From Bradyrhizobium guangxiense (GTDB taxonomy: Bacteria; Pseudomonadota; Alphaproteobacteria; Rhizobiales; Xanthobacteraceae): a stretch of 64,000 nucleotides of DNA. The stretch is from NCBI RefSeq assembly GCF_004114915.1, contig NZ_CP022219.1, forward strand, positions 4,556,501-4,620,500, read 5' to 3'. The position numbers were made by a program, and so were the translations under genes. A model generated the notes under the pieces. It was not told the DNA's origin. It worked only from the letters and a program-made list of their open reading frames with translations, and made no database searches. Within the stretch, counting starts at the first letter, position 1. Every line of letters starts with the position of its first letter. This document shows positions 35,929-44,466 of the stretch, piece by piece.

Positions 35929-36813
35929 TCACAGGCCCAGCAGAAGCTTTTCGAACGCCGTCGTATTCGGCGTCGCAAAGAATGGTCGGTTCTTGGCACC
36001 GGGGAACATCCGCGGAAACGAGAAGAACGTCGCGGTGTACAGCAGCCGTCCATGCCCCGGCCCCATTCGGCTCCCCATGTGCAGGCATCTCGTGGTGTCG
36101 ACCATGAAGGATGAAAGCCGCGGTGCCCTCATCACCTTGATCTCCTCGCGCGGCACCTTGTCGAACACCTGCTCGTCAGGGAAGTGGCTCCCCAGAAGAG
36201 GGTAGCCGAACTTGTCCGTCGACTGCTTCGGGAGGAAAGTGAACGGACCGTCGGCGTCGTCCTCGACGTCGGTCAGATAGCTGAAGAACTTGATCACCCG
36301 CACGTCGTCATGATCACGATGCCAAAGCTGCGAAGAGGCCAGGCTCTCACCAGTGTAACGGGAGTAGGACAACAGCACGTAGTCAAGCCAGGGGACCTCA
36401 CCCAGCGCCGTCGAGACAACGTTGACAACCGACTTCTGCATCGCATAGCGGACGAAGATGTTGTCCGCGCTGAGCTGACCATTCTGCATCTCGGCATCGA
36501 GCAGGCGCACCCAGAATTTCTTCCAAGTCGAACTCTGCTTGGCCTCCAGACCCTCGATATCCTTCAGCCTCATCATGCCCGCGTCCGCGAACGCCTGCTG
36601 GATTGACGGGTCCATCAGCTCGGTAACCACCGCATAGCCGTCCCGGTTCAAATCCTCGGCCTTGGCTTTCTCCTGCGCCGATACGGTCAGGAGCTCGGCC
36701 TGGCGACGCCGCTCCTGCTTCTCGCTGAGGTGCCATGTGCTGACGCCCGTCTTGACCGCCCAACGGAGCGGCGAACGGTTCACGTGCCAAAGCGCCCTGG
36801 ACATCAATCCCAT
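35929..36813 (-). CDS. Phytanoyl-CoA dioxygenase (PhyH) family oxygenase
   Basis: The product is 294 residues from ATG at 36813; the codons upstream do not look like this family. It is an Fe(II)/2-oxoglutarate oxygenase: the metal-binding HxD is in SSQLWHRDHDDVRVIKFFSY, and the distal His and oxoglutarate-binding Arg are in VDTTRCLHMGSRMGPGHGRL. The family hydroxylates lipids, amino acids and sugars. Its place in a polysaccharide block suggests hydroxylation or oxidation of a glycan component, an uncommon tailoring step. Most other genes in the block are ordinary Wzy-pathway parts. Confidence 0.8.
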   Translation of the reverse strand: MGLMSRALWHVNRSPLRWAVKTGVSTWHLSEKQERRRQAELLTVSAQEKAKAEDLNRDGYAVVTELMDPSIQQAFADAGMMRLKDIEGLEAKQSSTWKKFWVRLLDAEMQNGQLSADNIFVRYAMQKSVVNVVSTALGEVPWLDYVLLSYSRYTGESLASSQLWHRDHDDVRVIKFFSYLTDVEDDADGPFTFLPKQSTDKFGYPLLGSHFPDEQVFDKVPREEIKVMRAPRLSSFMVDTTRCLHMGSRMGPGHGRLLYTATFFSFPRMFPGAKNRPFFATPNTTAFEKLLLGL

Positions 36814-36960
36814 TTTGCCGTCCCCGCCCCTGCCGGATCTAGAACTCGCGCTGTTCCCAATGGGCTCAGTCAAGCGATTTGGCCTTAGCAAATCCCCCAA
36901 ACGCGAGCAACCGCAGAGTGTCGGTCGGGAACTCCACGACGCCATGGGGCGCCGGACATT

Positions 36961-38469
36961 TCAGCGCTGCGTCAACGCCCGGGCAAATTTGCCGACCATT
37001 GTCCGGTCGCTACGGGACAGTATCAGGCCGATGCTCAACGCCCATGCGGCGATGCACGCGCCCCCTCCCACGACGGCGAGAGCCGGCAAGGTCGCCGGTG
37101 TGTCGTACATCTTGTAGCCGGCCGCCATCGCTGCGAGGATCGCCGCCACCAGCAACTGTCTGCCCAGTTGCTGCCAGAACAGCGAATTTGGCAGGCCCAT
37201 GAGGGACAGCATCCGATGGGCGATGATCGGCGCAAAGAGGATGTAGGATATTGCCCAACCGAGAAGAAAGGCACGCTCGCGCAACCAAGCCGCGGCGAGC
37301 GCTGTGGCGATGTATTGTGTTAGCACCTGGAAATAGAGAAGACGCGTGTTAGTGCGGAGAAAATCCGATCGCACCATCAGCGCTGTCTGACCCGCCCCCA
37401 ACATGGCCGTTACGGCAGGAACCAACAGCGCCAAGGCAAGCCAGGGCCATTGATCCGCATGCTGCGGGCCGACCCACACCCTCAATATGTCCTCGGAGAA
37501 GAGCCCGATGACGACGAGGATCGGGACAATGATCGCAGCCGGTAGAACCAGACCGTTCCGCCCCAGCAATTGCAGCCGCCGAACGTCGGTTTTCTCGTCC
37601 AGATGGGTGGAGATCGGAAGAATCGCCGAGTAAAGAGGGCTCATCGTCGTCTTCAGAAACCGTGGAAGCCGCGTCAGCAGGTCAAAGGTCCCGACCTCGA
37701 CCGGTCCATACAATGCGCCAATCATCAGCGGAATGAGGGTTTGCTGTAGTGCGCCCGCTATCCTGTTGTTGAACATGAGCCAACAGCGATCAGCGACATC
37801 GTGCCGGCTCGCAGGCGTCCAGACGCTGAAACGCAGCGGAGTACCGCGTGCCGCAAGGTAGATCACCAACGCCAGCACGAAGTATTTTGCAGCCATGGCG
37901 CCCAGATACGCATAGGCAATCCACTCGAACGCAGCGTTTTGCCAGAAGGCGAGATAGATCGAGCCAACGTAGAGAATGCTGCTTCCGACTTCCGTCAACC
38001 GAAGCCAGCTATATTCCTCGAAGCCTTTGAGCGCGCCCTCGACCACCAATCCGACGAAGGCGATCGGAAGGACGAGCGCGGTGATCCGGAGGATCGACAC
38101 GAACGCCTGGGCCTGTTCGGGAGCCACCCTGAAAACGAGAGCAAGGCCGGGTGCCGCAACCCACAGCACGATACTCGAGGCGATGCCGGCGAACACCGCG
38201 ATTACAGTCAACAGCGATATCTTCTCGCCAGCCGCCGCCCAATCCCCGAGCCGCCCGCGAGCGATCGCCTGGGTCGCGACCTCCGATACGCCGAAATCGA
38301 TCAGAACGAGAAAACCGCTCGGAAGAAAGCCGCGCACCAGGACGATCAGGCCGAGCACGGCCAATCCGTAGGACTTCGCGATCAAGCCGACGGCAAACAG
38401 GCCCAGCACGCCAGAAAAGCTGTAGGCAACGGCCGAGATCGCAGTGTTATGCACAAAGCGGCGCAGCAC
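36961..38469 (-). CDS. Wzx-like oligosaccharide flippase
   Basis: A 502-residue inner-membrane protein with 12-14 hydrophobic segments of the polysaccharide-transport (MATE-like) superfamily. It opens VHNTAISAVAYSFSGVLGLF, contains VLIDFGVSEVATQAIARGRL and LFNNRIAGALQQTLIPLMIG-like stretches around residues 235-255, and ends with the usual paired helices. It would move lipid-linked repeat units across the membrane for Wzy. The start is three bases after the stop of the preceding minus-strand gene, consistent with one transcript. Confidence 0.85.
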   Translation of the reverse strand: MLRRFVHNTAISAVAYSFSGVLGLFAVGLIAKSYGLAVLGLIVLVRGFLPSGFLVLIDFGVSEVATQAIARGRLGDWAAAGEKISLLTVIAVFAGIASSIVLWVAAPGLALVFRVAPEQAQAFVSILRITALVLPIAFVGLVVEGALKGFEEYSWLRLTEVGSSILYVGSIYLAFWQNAAFEWIAYAYLGAMAAKYFVLALVIYLAARGTPLRFSVWTPASRHDVADRCWLMFNNRIAGALQQTLIPLMIGALYGPVEVGTFDLLTRLPRFLKTTMSPLYSAILPISTHLDEKTDVRRLQLLGRNGLVLPAAIIVPILVVIGLFSEDILRVWVGPQHADQWPWLALALLVPAVTAMLGAGQTALMVRSDFLRTNTRLLYFQVLTQYIATALAAAWLRERAFLLGWAISYILFAPIIAHRMLSLMGLPNSLFWQQLGRQLLVAAILAAMAAGYKMYDTPATLPALAVVGGGACIAAWALSIGLILSRSDRTMVGKFARALTQR

Positions 38470-38472
38470 GGG

Positions 38473-39867
38473 TCAGTTCAATTCCGCGAGTTGCACGCTC
38501 GCTCCACTCAGCATGCGTTTCACACGCGCGTTCTCGGCTGGCCGCGCAACAAAGCGCCTGCCGTCGACGGAAGCCCCATCGAGACGCTTCAATATAGAAT
38601 TCACGGTCTCGATGCCGAACGCCTTGCCGTCCCGGCGACGCTCGCCTTCGGCCGAGCTGTAAGCACGACGCAGCAACGAACTTGTCCTGTGGCCCAGACT
38701 TCGACGAACCGCAGCCGCGGCCATCCCGCGCACCGAAGGCCGCGCTGAGGCAGGCATCGGCGCCTCGTCCCGCCCGGCGGAGATTGTCGCGAGCACCACC
38801 TCGGACACGCGAGCAGAACTCGCGCCATCCACGGCGGTATAGAGCTCGCTGAGAATTTCGCGGCGAAACGTGGCGGTTTCGGCAGGCAGCGGCGGCATGC
38901 GGTCCTCGAGACCCTGCCGGACCAGCTCGATCATTTCGGCCTCCCGGGCCGCACCTCGACTGACCCGCGTCGCCGCGTCGAGGCGCAGAGCCGGAGTGTT
39001 GAACCACTCCATGCTCAACGGCTCGACGTTCAGCATGGTGGCCTCGATCGCGGTGGAGCAATTCTGATGAACCAGCAGGCGCGCACCGCTGATCCATTCG
39101 AGCGACGTTCCGCTCTGAATGACCTTGGCGTTCGGCAGAGTCGCGAACGCATCATACGAGCTGATGTTCTCGAATGGGTGCGGCCGCAGCACGAATTGCA
39201 CGTCGGAAAAGTGCTGCGCGAGCTTGATCGCCATATCCAGCGCGCTGCGATAGGCATGGGCGCCGTCGGCGATGAACTGCCGGGCGAATTCGCGCTCGAA
39301 GCCCGCCTTGACCATCGACTCTTCCTCGTGAGAGGTGCTGCCGGAGAAGCGCGGATTCACGGTCGGGAAGTTCGTATTGATGAGAACGTAGCCCGAGCCA
39401 ACGGACGGCTTCGGCAACGCCGCACGCCAGGGAGGCGCGCAGAAATCATAGCGAGGACAACCGGTGGCGCGCAGGCGATCGGCCGCGACCGTGTCCTGCC
39501 GGAGGAACGCCGCGTACTGTGCCTGCCCCCAGACGCAGTAGAGATCGACAAGGTCGGGGCAGCCCGCACTCTTCACCATGCTGGCAAACTGGTCCGCGTT
39601 CTTGCCGCCAATTCCTTCCGTATCGAGAACGCCGACGAGGATTCCGGCGCTCTTGTAGGACTTGATTAGGTCGGCATTATTGGGACGCGTGTAGTTCACC
39701 AGCACGAGATCAGGCCGCAACGCCGGGACGTCGAATCCCTGCTCGTACATGGGCACCAGCGTAGCCTGCACGCCGCGTGTCGACAGTTGCCGCGCGAGCA
39801 GCACCAGTCCCTCGAGATCGCGAAGCGGGTTATCGACGACCAGACAGACATGCGGCTGATCAGCCAC
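38473..39867 (-). CDS. Surface carbohydrate biosynthesis protein (GT-B type, candidate nonulosonate transferase)
   Basis: The product is 464 residues from a GTG at 39867, chosen because GAGGAG lies just upstream; ATG at 39909 lacks such a site. The protein opens DQPHVCLVVDNPLRDLEGLV, then LRPDLVLVNYTRPNNADLIK and GILVGVLDTEGIGG, and later RPHPFENISSYD and LVHQNCSTAIEATMLNVEPL, the nucleotide-site region of GT-B enzymes of the capsule/teichoic class. It overlaps pseI by eight bases and precedes wzx, so transfer of pseudaminic acid is a reasonable guess. No experimentally known member comes to mind. Confidence 0.65.
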   Translation of the reverse strand: MADQPHVCLVVDNPLRDLEGLVLLARQLSTRGVQATLVPMYEQGFDVPALRPDLVLVNYTRPNNADLIKSYKSAGILVGVLDTEGIGGKNADQFASMVKSAGCPDLVDLYCVWGQAQYAAFLRQDTVAADRLRATGCPRYDFCAPPWRAALPKPSVGSGYVLINTNFPTVNPRFSGSTSHEEESMVKAGFEREFARQFIADGAHAYRSALDMAIKLAQHFSDVQFVLRPHPFENISSYDAFATLPNAKVIQSGTSLEWISGARLLVHQNCSTAIEATMLNVEPLSMEWFNTPALRLDAATRVSRGAAREAEMIELVRQGLEDRMPPLPAETATFRREILSELYTAVDGASSARVSEVVLATISAGRDEAPMPASARPSVRGMAAAAVRRSLGHRTSSLLRRAYSSAEGERRRDGKAFGIETVNSILKRLDGASVDGRRFVARPAENARVKRMLSGASVQLAELN

Positions 39868-40969
39868 GGGCGCTCCTCGCCGCGCCTTGCGGCGTCGGGA
39901 CCGCATCATCTGCAGACGAGAGCAGATCCCAACTCATCGGGGGTCCTCGCCGAACCGCGCGCCCTACACGCTTGCCAAGCAGCGTCTCGAAATATTTCGG
40001 CGGCAAGCCAAGACCGGGCCGGATGATGCGGAGGTTCTGCTCGCTGAGCACGTCGCCGGGGGCGAGATCCTCCGCCACGTACAGCGACCGGCGGAACACG
40101 AGCGACTTGCCCTCTTTTTCGGTCAAACCATAATAGACGTGGCCGAGTGCGAGCCAGGCGCGCTTGGTCTCGACCACAAGGGCGGCCATCTCCTCCGGCT
40201 CCATCGAGAAGGTCGAATCGACGCCGCCGTCGGCGCGGGCAAGCGTGAAATGCTTCTCGATCACGGTCGCACCGAGCGCAACGCTTGCGACCGACGCACC
40301 GATGCCGAACGTGTGGTCCGACAGCCCGACCTGGCAGCCGAACAGCGAGCGCATATGGGGAATGGTCAGCAGATTGGTGTCGGCGGGCGTCGCCGGATAG
40401 GTGCTGGTGCATTTCAGCAAGACGAGCTGCTTGCAGCCCGCCGCCCTGGCAGCTCTCACCGTCTCGTCGAGATCGGCCACCGTGGCCATGCCGGTCGAGA
40501 TGATCATGGGTTTGCCAGTGGCCGCAACCCTGCGAATGAGCGGCAGATCGGTGTTCTCGAACGAGGCGATCTTGTAGCAGGCGACACCGAGACCTTCGAG
40601 AAAATCGACAGCGGTCGCATCGAACGGAGTCGAGAACGGAATCATGCCAAGTGAGCGCGCACGGTCGAAGATCGGTCCATGCCACTCCCAGGGGGTATAG
40701 GCCTGCTGGTAAAGCTCGTGCAGCGAACGACCTTTCCACAGGCTGTCGGGATCATCGATGAAAAATTCGTCGCGCGCGAGCGCAAGCGTCATCGTGTCGG
40801 CCGTATAGGTCTGCAGCTTGAGCGCGTGAGCCCCCGCCTTCGCGGCGGCCTCCACGATCGCCAACGCGCGCTCGAGCGACTGATTGTGGTTTCCCGACAT
40901 CTCCGCAATGATGAACGGCTCGTGAGACTGGCCGATCTCGCGCCCGGCAATGGAGATGGTTGTGCTCAT
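39860..40969 (-). CDS. pseI: Pseudaminic acid synthase
   Basis: A 369-residue NeuB-family enzyme that condenses PEP with 2,4-diacylamido-2,4,6-trideoxy-L-altrose to give pseudaminic acid. It starts ISIAGREIGQSHEPFIIAEM followed by SGNHNQSLERAL, the PseI signature (NeuB of sialic acid has IGINHNG). LKLQTYTADTMTL, STPFDATAVDFLE, SFENTDLPLIRRVA and GLSDHTFGIGASVAS are family motifs. The SAF domain follows (RSLYVAEDLAPGDVLSEQNL). An alanine/arginine-rich tail of about 25 residues is longer than typical. It clusters with pseG and two formyltransferases. Confidence 0.92.
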   Translation of the reverse strand: MSTTISIAGREIGQSHEPFIIAEMSGNHNQSLERALAIVEAAAKAGAHALKLQTYTADTMTLALARDEFFIDDPDSLWKGRSLHELYQQAYTPWEWHGPIFDRARSLGMIPFSTPFDATAVDFLEGLGVACYKIASFENTDLPLIRRVAATGKPMIISTGMATVADLDETVRAARAAGCKQLVLLKCTSTYPATPADTNLLTIPHMRSLFGCQVGLSDHTFGIGASVASVALGATVIEKHFTLARADGGVDSTFSMEPEEMAALVVETKRAWLALGHVYYGLTEKEGKSLVFRRSLYVAEDLAPGDVLSEQNLRIIRPGLGLPPKYFETLLGKRVGRAVRRGPPMSWDLLSSADDAVPTPQGAARSARG

Positions 40970-41065
40970 CGGTTACTCCTCGGTCTGTCGCAGCTATCCC
41001 GGAGTCGCCGGCCGCGCATCGCGCTGATTGCGGAATCCGAAAACACCGCTGCGAAAATCCTGTCT

Positions 41066-41734
41066 CTAGCGAACGACGCTTCTCAGCGTCACGAAACCTT
41101 CTGCGGCAACGAGACCAACGCTGGCGCCGCGCAAGGTAGCAAGAGCGCGCAACGCAGCATAGGACCTGGCATGGGGAAAGTCCCGCATTTCCTGATCGTA
41201 AGCCTGTAGCGCTTCTATCTTCCGCTCAATCGTGCTTTCGATCGATACGAAACGATCCGGCCGGAAGGCCTCACCAATTGCGGAGCTCGCCCATTCGGTC
41301 GACGAAGCCACCTCGAAGGCATAGATGGCTTTGTACGTGCTTGCCGGCATGGGCCGCAATGCCGTCATCACCGCCTGATGGACAATGCGATGATCGAGAT
41401 TAAGGTCGCCGCCATGGTGGGTGTAGATGATCGTCGGCTGGATTCTTGCGATCAGTGGTTCAAGGGTCTGCACCACCGGCAGAAGACCGGCGCTGTCCAG
41501 CCTTTGGTCCGGGAAGTCGAAAAACATTGGTACATTTGCACCGAGTATCTTGCACGCTTTTTCGGCCGACGCATGGCGAGCTGCAAGCGCCCGGTCGCCG
41601 CGACTCGACACTCCATCGGCAAGGAACACGACCTCCACGGAGTCGCCGTCGTCGGCGTGCCTCGCCATCGTTCCGCCGCAGCCGAGCGCCTCATCATCGG
41701 CGTGCGCAGCGACAATCAACACCCTTTCGGTCAC
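41066..41734 (-). CDS. PIG-L family N-deacetylase
   Basis: A 222-residue LmbE/PIG-L zinc hydrolase: the metal motif is VAAHADDEALGCGGTMARHA (usual form AHPDDE), and the second site is YTHHGGDLNLDHRIVHQAV. These enzymes remove N-acetyl groups from GlcNAc-type sugars and related amides. It overlaps the downstream formyltransferase by four bases (transcription order: formyltransferase, then deacetylase), so a step that swaps an N-acetyl for an N-formyl group is an attractive reading. A role unrelated to the sugar cannot be excluded. Confidence 0.85.
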   Translation of the reverse strand: MTERVLIVAAHADDEALGCGGTMARHADDGDSVEVVFLADGVSSRGDRALAARHASAEKACKILGANVPMFFDFPDQRLDSAGLLPVVQTLEPLIARIQPTIIYTHHGGDLNLDHRIVHQAVMTALRPMPASTYKAIYAFEVASSTEWASSAIGEAFRPDRFVSIESTIERKIEALQAYDQEMRDFPHARSYAALRALATLRGASVGLVAAEGFVTLRSVVR

Positions 41735-42423
41735 GGCTCGATCTTTCTGAATGTCGCGGTGGCACGCAGCGCGCCGTCCTCCAATTCAGCATTGCTGAAT
41801 TCGATCCGCGTGTTTTCGATCTCGATGAATGATTTGGGATATTCCGGCGCGTCGAGCATCCGGATGTGATCATAGAGCCTGGCGAGCGTTTTGCTGCCGT
41901 CGAGCCTGGACTGCTCCGGCTTCCGGCGCTTGAAAGTCATGGCTTCGCCGACTTGGGGAATAGGCGTCGGCCACTCCCTGACCATGTCCCCGATCATCGA
42001 CGCGGTCAGTTCGGCCATGCGGATGAAAATGTCATGCGCCGACCCCGCGAGTGACAGATCGCGCTGAAGATAGATATCGCCATCGTCGAAACCGGCATTC
42101 ATCCGGAATGCCGTTAGCTTGGTCTGTTCGAAGCCCCGCTCGATCATATTCTGGATCGGGCTACCGCCTTTTCCGTACGGAAGCGGCGCTGCATGGAACG
42201 CTACGCATTCAAATGCGGACACGATCTGGTCGGGGACCTTCCAGTTCCAATGCGGGAAGAAGATCGCCTTGGGTCCGATTGCTTGCAGCTTCTCGAGCGT
42301 GAGGTCCGGCTGCCCTGCAATAAGGTGCCATTGCCCGGGAAGATGGCGGATCGTCCTTTCGAACTGCAGGACGTTCCAGGGCCTGACCGTGGCAACGCAA
42401 TAGACCGGAGCAACCTCACTCAT
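41731..42423 (-). CDS. Formyltransferase-fold protein (sugar N-formyltransferase candidate) 2
   Basis: The product is 230 residues from ATG at 42423, overlapping the preceding gene by eight bases; a longer open frame to 42654 is antisense-like. It belongs to the methionyl-tRNA formyltransferase/GART fold: AIFFPHWNWKVPDQIVSAFE, FHAAPLPYGKGGSPIQNMIE (the His after the Asn position and the LPxGxGGSP loop), and AGFDDGDIYLQRDLSL (Asp). The tail EIENTRIEFSNAELEDG resembles the C-terminal region of sugar formyltransferases. It may transfer formyl from 10-formyl-THF to an amino sugar of the pse branch. Confidence 0.75.
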   Translation of the reverse strand: MSEVAPVYCVATVRPWNVLQFERTIRHLPGQWHLIAGQPDLTLEKLQAIGPKAIFFPHWNWKVPDQIVSAFECVAFHAAPLPYGKGGSPIQNMIERGFEQTKLTAFRMNAGFDDGDIYLQRDLSLAGSAHDIFIRMAELTASMIGDMVREWPTPIPQVGEAMTFKRRKPEQSRLDGSKTLARLYDHIRMLDAPEYPKSFIEIENTRIEFSNAELEDGALRATATFRKIEP

Positions 42424-43081
42424 CGGATACCTCGGACACGGACACCTTCGAGATACGCACATGGTACCGGTGACCGCGGAAATCGAAGAAGGCGGGAAAG
42501 CGATCCGGATCGGCGACGCGCAGAAGATCGAACTGCGCGGAAATGGATTGGATGGGATCGAGCCGGGAATCTTCCGAGGTCCGCCGCCGGTAATAGGTGG
42601 GTTCGCGACCGTCCTGCGGCTGCGGCACCACGCGTCCGAAATGTTCGACCGCATGATCCATCAGTTCGAGCCATACCGAGAACAGCCTATGATTGATTTC
42701 GTCGCAAAGCTCGTGCCCCTCGAACTCGACAGGCCGCTTGGCCCAGATCGCTCCCGAATCGACCTTGTCGTCGGCCTCCAGCAACGAGACCACGAGCTTG
42801 TTTCTGCCTTCGAGTATCTGCCAGTTCTGCGGCGACCATCCGCGGCCTTCGGGCAGGTCACTAGAATGAATGACGAGCGCGGCCCCGTAGCGTGCACGAT
42901 CCTGCCGCGAAATGATCTCGTGACAGGAGATTAGGAATAGGATGTCGCCGCCGCTCAGTTTCGCTTTGGTCTGCACCAGCTCCACGCTATGCGTGGCCGA
43001 AGCCGCGCTGACCCAGTTCTCCAGATAAGGGTAGACCGGATGCGACGCGCTGGAGCAGAGGATCGAAATCTTCATCTTCAA
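42416..43081 (-). CDS. Formyltransferase-fold protein (sugar N-formyltransferase candidate) 1
   Basis: A 221-residue protein. The active-site region is ALVIHSSDLPEGRGWSPQNW with the later DKVDSGAIWAKRPVEFEG, the expected His and Asp positions of the formyltransferase fold. The C-terminal EPTYYRRRTSEDSRLD and FRGHRYHVRISKV are like the accessory part of sugar N-formyltransferases. It is distinct from its neighbour (different loop, HSSDLP versus HAAPLP), so the two are not a recent duplication. The start codon at 43081 follows the pseG stop by 133 bases. Confidence 0.77.
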   Translation of the reverse strand: MKMKISILCSSASHPVYPYLENWVSAASATHSVELVQTKAKLSGGDILFLISCHEIISRQDRARYGAALVIHSSDLPEGRGWSPQNWQILEGRNKLVVSLLEADDKVDSGAIWAKRPVEFEGHELCDEINHRLFSVWLELMDHAVEHFGRVVPQPQDGREPTYYRRRTSEDSRLDPIQSISAQFDLLRVADPDRFPAFFDFRGHRYHVRISKVSVSEVSDE

Positions 43082-43214
43082 CCGACGGACCGAACAGCGG
43101 GATTCTCGAGTTTCGTCCCGCCTTTAGCACGAAAGTCCGATTTGGCCACCAGCTGGCTGCCCACCCCCCGGAATTTTTGGACACTTGGCGGAATTATAGC
43201 CCAGAATCAACGAC

Positions 43215-44303
43215 CTAGTTGCGCATATGGGCCACGACCTGGTTCCGCCCTTCGCCGTCGACCAGCGCGAGAGCGGCCTCCCCCATTGCCCTGACGCGAA
43301 GCGCATCGTCGAGCAGCGAAAGCAGACTTTCGGCAAGCATCTCAATCGTGACGGCCGGCGCGGAACCCAAATAAAGCGCCGCTCCCACATCAGCCAGGGC
43401 CGTCAGCGCACCGACCTGGTTTTCGGCGATGTCCCCCGCCACGGCAGGCAAGCCGAGGCAACAGCGCTCCCAGCTCATCCCCCCGCCGGCCCCGATCGAC
43501 AGATCGGCCCGACGCATCAACTCAGCAATGTTGTCAGCCCCCCGATAGACCCGTGCCCCCGATAACCCGCTGCACAATTGCACAATCGCATGCGCATGAG
43601 GATTGGTCGGCCCGACGACCACATCCACCTTAACTGACGGCGTCGCGAGGCTCGCGATCGCTCGCACCGCTTTGGCGGTCTCATTGGTGGGATCGGAGCC
43701 CCCGTAGCAGACCAGAATACGGCCAATCTGGCCGCTGCGGGCTGTCAACAGGCGACGCTGCTGGGTGAAATCGGGGCGCAACAGCGCATATCGCGGTCCA
43801 AGCAGCTGCGTACAGGTCTCGGCCACACGGTCCTTATAGCGCGTGTGCATCTCCCGAACGAGATTCTGGTCGAGCAGGACGTCGCAATCATGTTGGCGAT
43901 TGGCCAGATCGTCGATTGCGAGAATCCTCAAGGCATCGCGCCGACATGCGCTTTCCCAGCGAAAATCGAGGGCGTAGTGATCGACAATGAGCCAATCGGC
44001 CGCGCCGATCCGGTCCATGGCTTGCGAGGTCTGTTCTGCGTCCTGTCGCCATGTCGTCGGCAGCCAATCCGCATACGGGCCGGCGTCGTCCGTTTCGGGA
44101 CGGCCCCCCGGCGGATCCGACAATAGGCGCACATCGTGTCCGCATCCTTCGACGAATGCTCTCAATCCCGCGGCGTGGCTGCGCAGGAGAAAGCACGACT
44201 TCGCTCCCCTTTCGGCGAGCGCATTCGCCAACGTGAGGCATCGGGTGAGGTGCCCCATACCCATCTGGACCGATGCGTCAACGCGAAAGACGACTCGCTG
44301 CAT
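43215..44303 (-). CDS. pseG: UDP-2,4-diacetamido-2,4,6-trideoxy-beta-L-altropyranose hydrolase
   Basis: The product is 362 residues from ATG at 44303 (an in-frame ATG at 44324 is weaker). It is a GT-B-fold sugar-nucleotide hydrolase that releases UDP in the fourth pse step: VVFRVDASVQMGMGHLTRCL followed by TLANALAERG is the PseG signature, then WLIVDHYALDFRWE, ILAIDDLANRQHDCDVLLDQ, RILVCYGGSDPTNETAKAVR and LSIGAGGGMSWERCCLGLP. Some bacteria have PseG fused to PseH; here the protein ends without an acetyltransferase domain. Confidence 0.92.
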   Translation of the reverse strand: MQRVVFRVDASVQMGMGHLTRCLTLANALAERGAKSCFLLRSHAAGLRAFVEGCGHDVRLLSDPPGGRPETDDAGPYADWLPTTWRQDAEQTSQAMDRIGAADWLIVDHYALDFRWESACRRDALRILAIDDLANRQHDCDVLLDQNLVREMHTRYKDRVAETCTQLLGPRYALLRPDFTQQRRLLTARSGQIGRILVCYGGSDPTNETAKAVRAIASLATPSVKVDVVVGPTNPHAHAIVQLCSGLSGARVYRGADNIAELMRRADLSIGAGGGMSWERCCLGLPAVAGDIAENQVGALTALADVGAALYLGSAPAVTIEMLAESLLSLLDDALRVRAMGEAALALVDGEGRNQVVAHMRN

Positions 44304-44466
44304 GCTGTTCGTGAACCCAACCAACGATCTTGTCCTGCCCGCGATCGTAGCTGATGAGACCGTCGGCTACCACAATCAGGGACCGGAACTCACTTCAATC
44401 CACCCTTGAGCTATCGCGCAAGCTTCTATATGCGGAAACCGCAACCAAGCGTACTGCAAACCTACC

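Noticed and set aside
39860..40969. Sialic acid synthase (NeuB) assignment
   Set aside because: The N-terminal motif and the neighbouring pseG point to PseI.
41066..43081. A PseH acetyltransferase among the genes between pseG and pseI
   Set aside because: None of the three proteins has a GNAT acetyl-CoA motif; two are formyltransferase folds and one is a PIG-L hydrolase.
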